This document shows, in pieces, positions 26,688 through 36,762 of a stretch of DNA of 64,000 nt. Position numbers and translations under genes: made by a program. The stretch spans positions 124,001-188,000 of the forward strand of contig NZ_JAOEGU010000003.1 of the NCBI RefSeq assembly GCF_025583945.1, written 5' to 3'. The stretch comes from Methylobacter psychrophilus. Lineage in GTDB: Bacteria; Pseudomonadota; Gammaproteobacteria; Methylococcales; Methylomonadaceae. The notes under the pieces are model-generated. The model saw only the letters and a list, made by a program, of their open reading frames with translations. It was not told where the DNA came from and did not search any database. Within the stretch, counting starts at the first letter, position 1; each line of letters starts with the position of its first letter.

Positions 26688-28919
26688 ATGAAATCAAAAA
26701 TAAACAAAAAAATTTTTAGCTTGGCAATCTCAGTCTCGGCTACCTTGGTTTCAGGTAATGCAATGACGCAACCTGCTGAAAATAATATCATTAAACTTGA
26801 AACAATAGACGTTACTGCACCTATAGCAAGCGATACAAGACCCGTAGATGGGTATAATGCCATAAGCAGCACAACAGCCACAAAAACTGACACAAAACTG
26901 CTTGATATACCGCAATCAATTTCAGTCGTCACGCAAGATATAATCAAAGACCAATCTGTTCAAAGTGTTGCTGAAGCTATTCGTTACGTTCCTGGCGTAC
27001 AGGCATCCCAAGGTGAAGGTAATCGTGATGCCATAGTACTTCGCGGCAATGCAACCACAGGTGATTTTTTTGTTGATGGTGTTCGTGATGATGTACAAAC
27101 CTACCGCGATTTATACAATACAGACCGCATCGAAATATTAAAGGGTTCCAACGGCATGATATTTGGTCGCGGCGGCGCAGGCGGTGTAGTTAACCGTGTC
27201 TCTAAAGAAGCCGGCTGGGATCCTGTCAGGCAACTGACTGCCAGTTATGGTGCATATAACCAAAGACGTATTGCCGGTGATTTTGGTCAATCGTTAACCG
27301 AGGATATTGCGTTTCGCCTAAATTCAGTTTATGAAAATTCCAACTCCTATCGTGATGGTGTAAATATTGAGCGTTACGGTGCTACGCCCACTTTTACAAT
27401 CCGTCCTTCTGATAACACTAAAGTTGTAATAGGTGCAGAATACTTTAAAGATAAACGTATTGCTGATCGTGGTATTCCTTCTGCAAACGGGGCATATAAC
27501 AATACCAACAGCAGAAAACCGTTTAATCTTGGTGATAATTCCGCATTCTTTGGTAGCTCAGAGCTTAGCCCTACCGATACAGAAACATTTGCCTTTAATG
27601 CCATGATTGAACACCAGTTTAATAGCGGCATTAACGTAAAAAATCGTACCCGCTGGGCAAATTACAACAAATTCTATCAAAATGTGTTCGCTAATAGTTC
27701 TGTTGCCAATGATGGTACTTTTGCAGTAAGTGCTTATAACAATTCGACCAACCGTGAAAACATTGTTAACCAAACAGACGTAACTTATACCGCAAAGTGG
27801 TGGGGAATTGAGAATAAACTGCTTACCGGTATGGAGCTTGTCTCGCAGGATACAAAAGACTTGCGTATGGCAGGTTTTTTTAACAATGACTTTACAAGCA
27901 CGGGTACCCAAGTAAATTTAAATGCCAATAACACCACGCAAATTGGTAATATGCCGGTCAGCTTTAGACCCAACCTTGTTAACAGCAGCAGTCCGTATAG
28001 TAATAATAAATCCACCGTCGATACCGTAGGACTTTATGTTCAAGACCAAATTATATTTTCGCCGAAATGGCAAGCCATTCTGGGCCTTAGATATGATAAA
28101 TTTCAAACTAATGTTGATAGTATCAAAAAAGGCTCTACCAGTGGCACAACTGTTTCCGAGAACTTTGATGTTACCAATAATCTTTTGTCACCACGCGCTG
28201 GCTTGATTTTTAAACCTATAGAACCGGTTTCTATTTATGCCAATTATAGTATCTCATATGTGCCACGTGCAGGCGATCAACTGACCTCACTGACTCTAAG
28301 CAATAAAACATTTGACCCGGAAAAATTTACCAATTACGAAATTGGTGCTAAATGGGATGTAAACTCCAATTTTGCGCTTACTTCAGCGCTATATATATTG
28401 GAGCGCGCCAATGTCGCCATTACCGATCCACAAAATAGCACGCAAACGATTCTGGTAGATGGTCAGGAAACTCGCGGTATAGAATTAGGTTTTTCGGGAA
28501 ATATCACCGAAAAATGGAGTGTTTTCGGTGGTTACGCTTATCAGGATGGTGAAATTACCAAACAACAAGGTAACGGCGCTAATGCAATCTTAAAAGGTAC
28601 CCAGTTGGCACAAACACCCAAACATACCTTCTCACTATGGAATCGATATAATATCAATAATATGTGGGGTGCTGCGATTGGTGTAGTCAGTCGTTCTGAT
28701 ATGTATGCACAATTGCCAACAGCAACGCAAAGTGCCGTACTTCCCGCTTATGCTCGTCTGGATGCTGCACTCTTCGCCAAGCTTACCCAGCAATTACGCT
28801 TACAAGTGAATATGGAAAATTTAACCAACGAAAATTATGTACTGACAGCACATAATAACAATAATATCATGCCTGGCTCTCCCATTACCGGTCGGGTTAC
28901 CTTAAGTTACGATTTCTAG
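26688..28919 (+). CDS. TonB-dependent siderophore receptor, Fiu/PiuA-like (copy 2)
   Basis: 743 residues from the ATG at 26688 (MKSKINKKIFSLAIS), which gives a clean signal peptide; the longer frame from 26640 begins inside a Fur box. The plug shows IPQSISVVTQDIIKDQ, RYVPGVQASQGEGN, FVDGVRDDVQTYRDLYNTDRIEILKGSNGMIFGRGGAGG in outline. The barrel ends in VTLSYDF with terminal Phe. It is a close paralogue of the receptor at 22.8 kb, with the same plug landmarks, but uses visibly more AT-rich codons. The ligand is probably a catecholate siderophore. It is convergent with ftsZ. Confidence 0.9.
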   Translation: MKSKINKKIFSLAISVSATLVSGNAMTQPAENNIIKLETIDVTAPIASDTRPVDGYNAISSTTATKTDTKLLDIPQSISVVTQDIIKDQSVQSVAEAIRYVPGVQASQGEGNRDAIVLRGNATTGDFFVDGVRDDVQTYRDLYNTDRIEILKGSNGMIFGRGGAGGVVNRVSKEAGWDPVRQLTASYGAYNQRRIAGDFGQSLTEDIAFRLNSVYENSNSYRDGVNIERYGATPTFTIRPSDNTKVVIGAEYFKDKRIADRGIPSANGAYNNTNSRKPFNLGDNSAFFGSSELSPTDTETFAFNAMIEHQFNSGINVKNRTRWANYNKFYQNVFANSSVANDGTFAVSAYNNSTNRENIVNQTDVTYTAKWWGIENKLLTGMELVSQDTKDLRMAGFFNNDFTSTGTQVNLNANNTTQIGNMPVSFRPNLVNSSSPYSNNKSTVDTVGLYVQDQIIFSPKWQAILGLRYDKFQTNVDSIKKGSTSGTTVSENFDVTNNLLSPRAGLIFKPIEPVSIYANYSISYVPRAGDQLTSLTLSNKTFDPEKFTNYEIGAKWDVNSNFALTSALYILERANVAITDPQNSTQTILVDGQETRGIELGFSGNITEKWSVFGGYAYQDGEITKQQGNGANAILKGTQLAQTPKHTFSLWNRYNINNMWGAAIGVVSRSDMYAQLPTATQSAVLPAYARLDAALFAKLTQQLRLQVNMENLTNENYVLTAHNNNNIMPGSPITGRVTLSYDF

Positions 28920-28965
28920 ATATTTGTTCATGCCGGAATAGATAGCACATGATGATAAAATTATA

Positions 28966-28989
28966 TGATTATGTGATTATGTGATTATG
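28966..28989. repeat. Three tandem copies of TGATTATG
   Basis: Three exact 8-base units just after receptor 2. The surrounding 270-bp gap contains no gene. Possibly slippage; no function is apparent. Confidence 0.6.
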
Positions 28990-29128
28990 TACATTGAAGC
29001 ATACCAATACTCGTCGCGATAATTTTCAAACGAGTAAACAATAGTCAATCAACCTTAATCCAAAATTCCTGGTTGACATAATCAGGGATAAAAACCAACC
29101 TGAAAATAGGTGTGAGGACTAACATACA

Positions 29129-29160
29129 GTTCAGGACAGGGTGAACACCCTGTCCTGAAC
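29129..29160. terminator. Perfect 15-bp inverted repeat between receptor 2 and ftsZ
   Basis: Arms GTTCAGGACAGGGTG and CACCCTGTCCTGAAC with a 2-base loop, lying between two convergent genes, 30 bp beyond the ftsZ stop. The T-tracts are weak on both sides, so it may act as a terminator, an mRNA 3' end stabiliser or a REP-type element. Confidence 0.55.
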
Positions 29161-29189
29161 CGAATTTATGCTTTTTGTTTTGAGTACAA

Positions 29190-30350
29190 TCAATCTGCCT
29201 GCCGTCTTAAAAAAGCCGGAATATCCAGATAATCTAAATCGACCTCTTTTTTACTTTGCGCACCAAAACGGGTTTCCCTGTTTTCGCTCTTGCCGCCCTG
29301 CCGCATAACCGTTGGTTTATCCAACTCATCATAATTAGCGTTACTGATAGTTGGTTTTTGCATCATTTTAACCGGCGCTTTAACAGCCATCGGAGGTGCA
29401 CCCATACCGGTAGCTACAACAGTAACTTTAAGCTCATCACCCAAGGATGAATCAATAGCCATACCAATTTTAATGATGGCGTCTTCTGAGGCGAACTCAT
29501 GAACGATATTACCCACTTCATTAAACTCGGCAACCCCCATGTCAGCAGCAGAAATATTAACCAGAATACCGCGTGCACCTTGAAGATTGATATCTTCAAG
29601 TAATGGGCAAGCAATAGCTTTTTCAGCGGCTTCACGTGCACGATGCTCACCAGATGCCGACCCCATACCCATAATAGCGGCGCCCATACCCGACATTACC
29701 GTTCTGACATCAGCAAAATCGACATTAATCATGCCGGGATGAATAATAAGCTCGGTAATACCTTGTACAGCATCCAGTAATACATCATTTGCCGCTTTAA
29801 AGGCATTTATCAAGGATACATTATTACCCAGTACCGGCAATAATTTCTGATTAGGAATGGTAATCAATGAGTCTACGTATTTTTCAAGCTCTATAATACC
29901 CTGTTCTGCAACGACCTGCTTCTTCTTGCCTTCAAACAGAAAAGGCTTGGTTACTACAGCAACCGTTAAGATACCCATCTCTCTTGCAATTTGGGCAATA
30001 ACAGGAATAGCACCGGTACCTGTGCCACCGCCCATACCGGCAGTCAGAAAAACCATATCTGCGCCTTGTAAAACTTCTTTTATACGCTCTTTATTTTCTT
30101 CGGCGGCATGTTTGCCAATTTCAGGATTAGTACCTGCGCCCAATCCTTTGGTCAATTCAACGCCTAACTGGATGATGGTATCAACAGTTAATTTCCTTAA
30201 TGCCTGTGCATCGGTGTTTGCACAGATAAATTCAACCCCTTCAATATGGCAACCAACCATGTGATTAACTGCATTACCACCACCACCACCGACACCAATA
30301 ACTTTAATGACGGCTGTTTCACTATATGTATCAACCAATTCATATTTCAC
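29190..30350 (-). CDS. ftsZ: Cell division protein FtsZ
   Basis: 386 residues. The tubulin-like GTP-binding motif GGGTGTG is at 107-113, preceded by GVGGGGGNAVNHM. The T7 synergy loop is NVDFADV (209-215, with Asp211 and Asp214). After a variable linker (about 318-370), the conserved C-terminal peptide DLDYLDIPAFLRRQ is present, the docking site for FtsA and ZipA. FtsZ polymerises at mid-cell to build the Z ring. It is the last gene of the dcw cluster, 31 bp after ftsA. No lpxC follows, unlike in many gammaproteobacteria. Confidence 0.97.
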   Translation of the reverse strand: MKYELVDTYSETAVIKVIGVGGGGGNAVNHMVGCHIEGVEFICANTDAQALRKLTVDTIIQLGVELTKGLGAGTNPEIGKHAAEENKERIKEVLQGADMVFLTAGMGGGTGTGAIPVIAQIAREMGILTVAVVTKPFLFEGKKKQVVAEQGIIELEKYVDSLITIPNQKLLPVLGNNVSLINAFKAANDVLLDAVQGITELIIHPGMINVDFADVRTVMSGMGAAIMGMGSASGEHRAREAAEKAIACPLLEDINLQGARGILVNISAADMGVAEFNEVGNIVHEFASEDAIIKIGMAIDSSLGDELKVTVVATGMGAPPMAVKAPVKMMQKPTISNANYDELDKPTVMRQGGKSENRETRFGAQSKKEVDLDYLDIPAFLRRQAD

Positions 30351-30381
30351 GACACTACCCCTTAAAAAACAATTTATATTA

Positions 30382-31608
30382 TTAAAAATTACCCTGGAAC
30401 CAGTTTTTCATTTTTGAAAACCACCCTAAACCGTCAGAATCAATGCTTCTACCCAAGCTCTGATGTTCTTTTCCATACATTAACAATCCTACCCCTGTGG
30501 AGTGAATAGGATTTCTCACCACTTCAGTTAACCCGGTAACATTTTGTGGTCCACCCATCCGTACCGGCATGTGAAAAATTTCTTCTGCCAGCTCAATTAA
30601 TCCCATTACTTTTGAACTACCACCCGTCAATACAATTCCAGCAGCTATTAACTCTTCATTGCCACTGCGCCTAAGTTCCGATTGTACCAACAACATTAAT
30701 TCTTCATAGCGAGGCTCTATAATCTCGGCCAGGTTTTGCATTGAAATTTTTCGTGGTGCCCTATCGCCAATGCTCGGCACTTCAATAATGCCATCAACAT
30801 TCGCTAGCTGGGTTAACGCACAGGCATATTTTCGTTTGATATCTTCTGCGTTTATCGTTGGTGTGCGTAAAGCAACAGCAATATCATTAGTCACCTGATC
30901 GCCAGCTATCGGTATAACTGCAGTATGCTTAATTGCGCCTTCAACAAAAATGGCAATATCCGTTGTGCCACCGCCAATATCAATTAAACAGACACCTAGT
31001 TCTTTTTCATCTTCAGTCAGCACAGAGTTGCAAGATGCCAATTGCTCAAGGACTATATCCTCAACTTCCAGACCACAGCGGCGGATACATTTAATAATAT
31101 TCTGGGATGCACTAACGCTACCGGTAACCATATGTACCTTGGCTTCCAGGCGAATACCCGACATCCCGATAGGTTCTTTAATCCCGTCTTGAAGATCAAT
31201 GACAAACTCCTGCGGCAAAATATGTAAAATTTTCTGGTCAGCAGGGATGGCAACGGCGCGTGCAGAATCAATCACTCTATCTATATCATATTGAGTAACT
31301 TCTTTATCCTTAATGGCCACAATGCCATGAGAATTAAGACTTCTAATATGGCTACCGGCAATACCTGCAAAAACTGACTTAATCTGGCATCCTGCCATTA
31401 GCTCGGCTTCTTCAATTGCTTTCTGTATGGAATGAACAGTTGACTCCAGATTGACTACAACGCCTTTTTTAAGACCACGCGATGGCGTAGTACCTATGCC
31501 TATTATTTCTATGTTGCCATCACTGGTGAGCTCACCAACAATAGCCGCGACTTTTGACGTTCCGATGTCCAATCCGACTATTAAATTACGCTCTGTTTTT
31601 TTTGCCAT
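30382..31608 (-). CDS. ftsA: Cell division protein FtsA
   Basis: 408 residues of the actin/Hsp70 fold. Phosphate motifs are IVGLDIGTSKVAAIVGE at the N terminus, VCLIDIGGGTTDIAIF in the middle and GIVLTGGSSKVMGL later. The SHS2-type 1C domain lies between about 85 and 165. The C-terminal amphipathic helix (FSKMKNWFQGNF) is the membrane anchor that tethers FtsZ filaments. Length and order match E. coli FtsA. It lies between ftsQ and ftsZ, the invariant order in gammaproteobacteria. Confidence 0.96.
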   Translation of the reverse strand: MAKKTERNLIVGLDIGTSKVAAIVGELTSDGNIEIIGIGTTPSRGLKKGVVVNLESTVHSIQKAIEEAELMAGCQIKSVFAGIAGSHIRSLNSHGIVAIKDKEVTQYDIDRVIDSARAVAIPADQKILHILPQEFVIDLQDGIKEPIGMSGIRLEAKVHMVTGSVSASQNIIKCIRRCGLEVEDIVLEQLASCNSVLTEDEKELGVCLIDIGGGTTDIAIFVEGAIKHTAVIPIAGDQVTNDIAVALRTPTINAEDIKRKYACALTQLANVDGIIEVPSIGDRAPRKISMQNLAEIIEPRYEELMLLVQSELRRSGNEELIAAGIVLTGGSSKVMGLIELAEEIFHMPVRMGGPQNVTGLTEVVRNPIHSTGVGLLMYGKEHQSLGRSIDSDGLGWFSKMKNWFQGNF

Positions 31609-31650
31609 GTTATTTACTCTGTATCGCCTTTTCGTGTTTTTGTTGGTTCA

Positions 31651-32415
31651 TTATTGGGGGGTCGGTTGCATGGCATGCCAATCAATCTCAGCGGTTCCAG
31701 GTTTCCATGAAACTGCATAGCCATTGGGATATCTCAAATCAACAATTGCTATTTGTTCAACCTGCTCTTTTTTTAATACTGTTAACGTTTTTAAAAAACG
31801 CTGTAATTTTTTTAATTGCTCATTGCGCCCCAACAGTATTTCCAGGCCGGTTGCCAACTTGATTTTCCAGGCGCCCCGATTATTAACACTAAACTCTACC
31901 AATTCCATGGACTGATCGGCCAACGCTGTTTTAATACCCTTCATTATTTCCAGGATTTTTACTTGCTGTAACTCCGGCCCTGTCACTACCGTCAAATTCT
32001 GAAACCCGTCTATATTCTTTGGCGTAAAAATCACACCCTGCCCGGTAATCAAACTATCCTTACCCCATCGTGCATAGGGCTTTCTTTCATGAACTTTTAT
32101 ATCAATCGCGTCAGGCCAAATGCGCTTTACCGTCACTGAATCTACCCATGGCAACGTCGAAACCGCCAAGTGTATAGCCTGCATATCTGCATCAAAAAAA
32201 CCGGTTAAGACTAATGGCTCTAAAACAGCCTTTACCTCGTCTTTGGCAAGGTATTGAAAAACACCCTCAGTTCTCACATACTTAATAGGCAATGAGGCAC
32301 TTTTAATAGGCAATGACCTAATCTGCTCATTCGTTACTACTTCATACCCAACTATTCCAACCAGACCGAATAACAGTAATCCGATCACCAAGGCTTTAAT
32401 ACCGATATTACTCAT
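31651..32415 (-). CDS. ftsQ: Cell division protein FtsQ
   Basis: 254 residues. A short cytoplasmic start is followed by one membrane helix (ALVIGLLLFGLVGIVGYEVV) and a POTRA domain (about 45-115: VRTEGVFQYLAKDEVKAVLEPL, LPWVDSVTVKRIWPDAIDIKVHERKPYARW). The beta domain follows (EILLGRNEQLKKLQRFLKTL, IVDLRYPNGYAVSW). FtsQ joins FtsB and FtsL in the divisome core. Its start overlaps the Ddl stop by one base (TAATG), so it is coupled to the wall-synthesis gene upstream. Confidence 0.93.
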   Translation of the reverse strand: MSNIGIKALVIGLLLFGLVGIVGYEVVTNEQIRSLPIKSASLPIKYVRTEGVFQYLAKDEVKAVLEPLVLTGFFDADMQAIHLAVSTLPWVDSVTVKRIWPDAIDIKVHERKPYARWGKDSLITGQGVIFTPKNIDGFQNLTVVTGPELQQVKILEIMKGIKTALADQSMELVEFSVNNRGAWKIKLATGLEILLGRNEQLKKLQRFLKTLTVLKKEQVEQIAIVDLRYPNGYAVSWKPGTAEIDWHAMQPTPQ

Positions 32416-34226
32416 TACTCTAGACTGGTTTCCAACACCCGCCAGACCAATTCTTCGAAATCGATACCTGCCTGTTTGGCGGCCATAGGCACCAAACTAT
32501 GATCGGTCATTCCGGGCACGGTATTAATTTCAATCAGTTGATACTGTCCAGAATCATCAATAAAAACATCGACTCTTGCCCACCCTTTTGCGCCGACGAC
32601 TTTACTGGCTGTTACCGCCAGGTTTCTGATGAACAATTCCTGATCTTTGTCCAACCCACAAGGACAGTGATATTGAGTCGTCGTCGCGTTATATTTTGCT
32701 TCGTAATCATAAAAAGCATTGGGAGATTCCAGGCGAATGACCGGTAAGGCCTCATCATTTAATACTGCAACCGTATATTCCTTACCCCTAACCCAGCTTT
32801 CGGCATAAACATCGCAACGATAGGCCAATGCAACTTGCAGCGCTTTTTGCAACTCATCCCTTGAGTTTGCTTTACTCATTCCTATACTGGAACCTTCCTG
32901 TGCGGGCTTGACGATAACGGGGAAACCCAATTTTTCGATACAGCCATCAATATCATTTTCATCTTGCAACAAACACCATTCGGGTGTTGTCAAGCCATAT
33001 CCCTGCCAACATAATTTGGTTCTGAGCTTATCCATGGTTAATGCTGAAGCCATAACTCCGCTACCGGTATAAGGAATGCCCATTACCTGCAGAACACCTT
33101 GAAGCACCCCGTCTTCACCGCCACGACCATGAATGATATTAAATACCCGATCCACTTTTATGCCGGCCAATGCCTCGATAGGGCTATCCGTTACATCAAT
33201 GGCAACCGCATCTACACCTTTACGTATTAACGCGTCATAAACAGCGGTACCGCTTCTTAATGAAACCGGTCTTTCTGCAGCTGATCCTCCCATCAATACG
33301 GCAACACGACCAAATTTTTCGGGGTTTTGTAGCGAGACACGATTTTTCGTCTCTGTGTCACGTTCGCCTACCATACAAACCTCAGTCAGCAATTCCACGC
33401 CTTGATACTCCTTTACTTTATGTTGAACAGTGTAAATTAATTCTTCGATATCAGTAGCAGTGGCGTTACCCGTATTGACAATAAAATTGGCATGCTTTGT
33501 TGATACGCAGGCACCACCAATCGCAAAGCCTTTTAGCCCTACTGCTTCTATTAATCTTGCCGCATAATCACCGTCCGGATTTTTAAATACCGATCCGCAA
33601 CTAGGCTGGTTGGTTGGCTGTGTTTTTGCTCGCACTTCCAAAAAGCCTTTTATTTTTTGCTGACTAGCCACCGTATCGCCTTCCAGCAGCTCCAATCGGC
33701 AGCTCAGAAACCATTCGTTTTCAATACTTTTTACCGAGCGGTAGCTCACCATAAAATCTGCGGGATATCGGCATGATATTTTGCCCGCCAAAGCAATCGT
33801 TTCTACCTGCTTAACAATGCCCCACGTCTCTCCGCCAAAAGCTCCGGCATTCATTTTTAGAGCACCACCCATAGTTCCGGGTATGCCTGCCAAAAACTCG
33901 GCACCAATCAAACCTTGTTCTGCACAAAAACGGGCCACATGGGCACAAGGAACACCCACTTCAACGTAAACCGAACCATCTTCAGCAATCTCCATTGCTT
34001 TCAAGCGTCCCTTGGTATTAATAACCGTGCCACGTATACCGCCATCCCTGACCAATAAATTACTGCCCAAGCCCATCCAAAATACCGGCTCTGAAGCGGG
34101 CAAAGTCGCTATAAACTCACACAAGTCTTGCTTGTCAAAAGGAATATATAGTCGGTCAGCAGGGCCGCCCACACGCCAACTGGTATATTTAGCCAGTTTC
34201 TCATTACTTAACAAGCGTCCTTTCAT
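32415..34226 (-). CDS. murB-ddl: MurB-Ddl fusion: UDP-N-acetylenolpyruvoylglucosamine reductase / D-Ala-D-Ala ligase
   Basis: 603 residues from the ATG at 34226, which overlaps the murC stop (ATGA). Residues 1 to about 290 are Mur[48 protein letters not shown] and [10 protein letters not shown]. Residues about 307-603 are Ddl: [59 protein letters not shown] and EINTVPGMT. Both active sites look intact. No stop separates them and no frame slip is needed. A Met at residue 285 (33374) with GAGG 5 bases before could start Ddl on its own. The two steps make the UDP-MurNAc precursor and D-Ala-D-Ala. Confidence 0.9.
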   Translation of the reverse strand: MKGRLLSNEKLAKYTSWRVGGPADRLYIPFDKQDLCEFIATLPASEPVFWMGLGSNLLVRDGGIRGTVINTKGRLKAMEIAEDGSVYVEVGVPCAHVARFCAEQGLIGAEFLAGIPGTMGGALKMNAGAFGGETWGIVKQVETIALAGKISCRYPADFMVSYRSVKSIENEWFLSCRLELLEGDTVASQQKIKGFLEVRAKTQPTNQPSCGSVFKNPDGDYAARLIEAVGLKGFAIGGACVSTKHANFIVNTGNATATDIEELIYTVQHKVKEYQGVELLTEVCMVGERDTETKNRVSLQNPEKFGRVAVLMGGSAAERPVSLRSGTAVYDALIRKGVDAVAIDVTDSPIEALAGIKVDRVFNIIHGRGGEDGVLQGVLQVMGIPYTGSGVMASALTMDKLRTKLCWQGYGLTTPEWCLLQDENDIDGCIEKLGFPVIVKPAQEGSSIGMSKANSRDELQKALQVALAYRCDVYAESWVRGKEYTVAVLNDEALPVIRLESPNAFYDYEAKYNATTTQYHCPCGLDKDQELFIRNLAVTASKVVGAKGWARVDVFIDDSGQYQLIEINTVPGMTDHSLVPMAAKQAGIDFEELVWRVLETSLE

Positions 34227-35689
34227 ACTGGTAGCGTATCCGGCGACAAAGTCCGACACTCTAGCGCTTCAGTCAATAAATCGGGCAACTGCGTAGCAAA
34301 GTGTCCAACATTACCGGCTCCCATGGTCAGAATTACATCACCAGGCTTGACGATACCGGCTAATATTGTTGGCAACTCTTGCCATTCATCAACAAATATT
34401 GGGTCGACTTGAGCGCGCATACGAATGGCCCGACTTAATGCTCTGCCGTCTGCGCCGGCAATTTCGGCTTCGCCTGCCGAATAAACATCCATAAGAATCA
34501 GAATATCGACCGTTGACAGTATTTGTACAAAATCTTCAAACAAGTCACGAGTTCGTGTATATCTATGTGGTTGAAAAATGACCACAGAACGCCTGTCAGG
34601 CCAGGCTTGACGCAATGCCTCCAGAGTTGCAGCAATTTCTCGGGGATGATGTCCATAATCATCAACCAGAGTCAGCTTGCCGCCATCAAGTGCCAAATCA
34701 CCCTGAACCTGAAAACGCCTGCCGACGCCTTTAAATGCACCCAGACTTTTAACGATGGCATCATCAGCAACTTCCAACTTGGTTGCCACAGCAATAGCCG
34801 CCAGTGAATTAAGCATGTTATGCCAACCAGGCATATTTAAAGTTACTTGTAACAGCGGATAATCACCCCGACGAATGACGCTAAAAGTCGTCAGCATCCC
34901 GTCTTGTTTAATATTTACCGCGCGAATATCCGCATCGTCATGAACCCCGTAGGTTATTACCGGCTTGGATAGCTGCGGTAAAACTTCTCTTACGCCTTCG
35001 TCATCCAGACACATCACCGCCAAGCCATAAAAAGGCAAATGATGTAAAAATTCTACAAACGTATCTTTTAATCGTTGATAGCTATTCTGATAGGTTTCCA
35101 TATGGTCTTGATCTATATTGGTAACCACCGCCATCATGGGCTGAAGATATAAAAATGACGCATCACTTTCATCCGCCTCGGCAACCAAATAATTACCCAA
35201 ACCCAGCTTGGCATTACTACCCGAACTATTTAAACGACCGCCAATAACAAACGTAGGATCCAAACCACCTTCTGCCAGTATACTGGCTGTCAGGCTGGTA
35301 GTTGTCGTTTTACCATGGGTGCCGGCAACCGCAATACCAAATCGAAAGCGCATCAATTCAGCGAGCATTTCCGCACGCGGAATAACCGGAATTCTATTAA
35401 GATACGCTTGGTCAATTTCTTCATTACTACGATCTATGGCAGTTGATGCAACTACCACGTCAACTTTCGTGACGTTTTCACGCTTATGGCCAATAGTTAC
35501 CGTCACGCCCAAATCCACAAGTCTCTGCGTTACCGGACTGGCTTTGATATCGGAACCCGAAACTTTATAACCCAGATTGGATAAAACCTCAGCGATACCA
35601 CTCATGCCCGTACCGCCTATGCCAACGAAATGTATGCGTTCAATATTGCCAAAGGTAGACGCTACATGCGTACTGGTTGGGATATTCAT
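34223..35689 (-). CDS. murC: UDP-N-acetylmuramate--L-alanine ligase
   Basis: 488 residues of the Mur ligase fold. The N-terminal nucleotide-sugar domain starts with [18 protein letters not shown]. The ATP loop is [11 protein letters not shown]. The central domain has [10 protein letters not shown] and NIDQDHM, and [11 protein letters not shown] is in the C-terminal part with [11 protein letters not shown]. It adds L-Ala to UDP-MurNAc, the first peptide of the stem. The gene overlaps murG by four bases upstream and murB-ddl by four bases downstream, so it is tightly coupled within the dcw operon. Confidence 0.97.
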   Translation of the reverse strand: MNIPTSTHVASTFGNIERIHFVGIGGTGMSGIAEVLSNLGYKVSGSDIKASPVTQRLVDLGVTVTIGHKRENVTKVDVVVASTAIDRSNEEIDQAYLNRIPVIPRAEMLAELMRFRFGIAVAGTHGKTTTTSLTASILAEGGLDPTFVIGGRLNSSGSNAKLGLGNYLVAEADESDASFLYLQPMMAVVTNIDQDHMETYQNSYQRLKDTFVEFLHHLPFYGLAVMCLDDEGVREVLPQLSKPVITYGVHDDADIRAVNIKQDGMLTTFSVIRRGDYPLLQVTLNMPGWHNMLNSLAAIAVATKLEVADDAIVKSLGAFKGVGRRFQVQGDLALDGGKLTLVDDYGHHPREIAATLEALRQAWPDRRSVVIFQPHRYTRTRDLFEDFVQILSTVDILILMDVYSAGEAEIAGADGRALSRAIRMRAQVDPIFVDEWQELPTILAGIVKPGDVILTMGAGNVGHFATQLPDLLTEALECRTLSPDTLPV

Positions 35690-36762
35690 AAGCCCGCCTC
35701 AGCAATACAATAACCGGCAACAACCGCTGTTGCATCGAGACGCGCGCAGTGCTGTGCAGCATCGCTCATGACCGCCAGATTATTAAGAGCCTTGGTGATG
35801 TGCTCTGCCAGCGTTGCCGGAGTTAAATTATTTTGCATTAATAGTAGTCCTGCGCCTGCATCAGTTAAATAGCGTGCATTGGCCGTTTGATGATCATCAA
35901 TAGCACTTGGTAACGGTATAAAAATGGCGGGAATGCCCATTGCCGCAACTTCACTCACAGTCATGGCTCCTGCCCTACAAATCACTAAATCAGCTTCTTG
36001 ATAAGCGGCAACCATGTCATCAATAAATGCACTGGTTTCTGCTTTAATACCTAAAACTTGATATCGACTTTCAACCTGAGACAACATAGCTGCGCCAGTT
36101 TGATGCCTGATTTGCACGGATTGTGTTGCCAAGCCGGATTTTTGAAATTCGGCGATAGCTTCCGGTACCATTTCATTTAATATTTGCGCACCCTGGCTAC
36201 CACCAAAAACCAATATTCTGACCTCTTTTTCAGGCCGCTGACGGCCATTTTCCAAGGCGGTAAGAAACTGTTTTCTTAGCGGGTTACCGGTGCACTTTGC
36301 TTTAATCTTCGCATTAAAACTACCGGGAAATGCCTCCAGCACCTGATTCGCCAAACGTGCAAGCAAGCGATTGGTAGTGCCTGGTATGCGGTTTTGCTCA
36401 TGAATAACCAAAGGCAAACCTAACAGCTTTGCTACCAAACCACCGGGACCGGCAACAAAGCCACCCATCCCCAATACCACATCAGGTTTACGCCGGCGTA
36501 ATATTTTCATAGCCTGAACACCGGCTTTGAACAGCATAAATACAGCCGTTATCTTGGCAGCCAAACCCTTGCCACGAACACCGGCAACAGACAACCAGTC
36601 GATTTCAATGCCATGCTCTGGAATTACACGACTTTCCAAGCCCTTATGCGTACCTAACCAGCTAACTTGCCAGCCTTTTTCGGTTAGCAATTGTGCAACT
36701 GCCAATGCCGGAAATACATGTCCACCGGTGCCTCCGGCCATAATAACTATACGCTTGACCAT
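35686..36762 (-). CDS. murG: UDP-N-acetylglucosamine transferase MurG (lipid II synthesis)
   Basis: 358 residues from the ATG at 36762 ([15 protein letters not shown]), with AAAGG upstream. The longer frame to 36843 lies inside ftsW and was rejected. The GT28 family landmarks are [49 protein letters not shown] and [14 protein letters not shown]. It transfers GlcNAc to lipid I at the inner face of the membrane, giving lipid II. Its start lies 16 bases inside the end of ftsW, and its stop overlaps murC (ATGA). Confidence 0.96.
   Translation of the reverse strand: MVKRIVIMAGGTGGHVFPALAVAQLLTEKGWQVSWLGTHKGLESRVIPEHGIEIDWLSVAGVRGKGLAAKITAVFMLFKAGVQAMKILRRRKPDVVLGMGGFVAGPGGLVAKLLGLPLVIHEQNRIPGTTNRLLARLANQVLEAFPGSFNAKIKAKCTGNPLRKQFLTALENGRQRPEKEVRILVFGGSQGAQILNEMVPEAIAEFQKSGLATQSVQIRHQTGAAMLSQVESRYQVLGIKAETSAFIDDMVAAYQEADLVICRAGAMTVSEVAAMGIPAIFIPLPSAIDDHQTANARYLTDAGAGLLLMQNNLTPATLAEHITKALNNLAVMSDAAQHCARLDATAVVAGYCIAEAGL

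Noticed and set aside
29857-30264. 135-codon plus-strand ORF
   Set aside because: It lies entirely antisense to ftsZ, which is certain, and has no recognisable domain.
33300-33400. Sequencing frameshift as cause of the MurB-Ddl fusion
   Set aside because: The junction is in frame with no stop and no homopolymer longer than five bases, so a frame error is less likely than a real fusion; reads would still be decisive.
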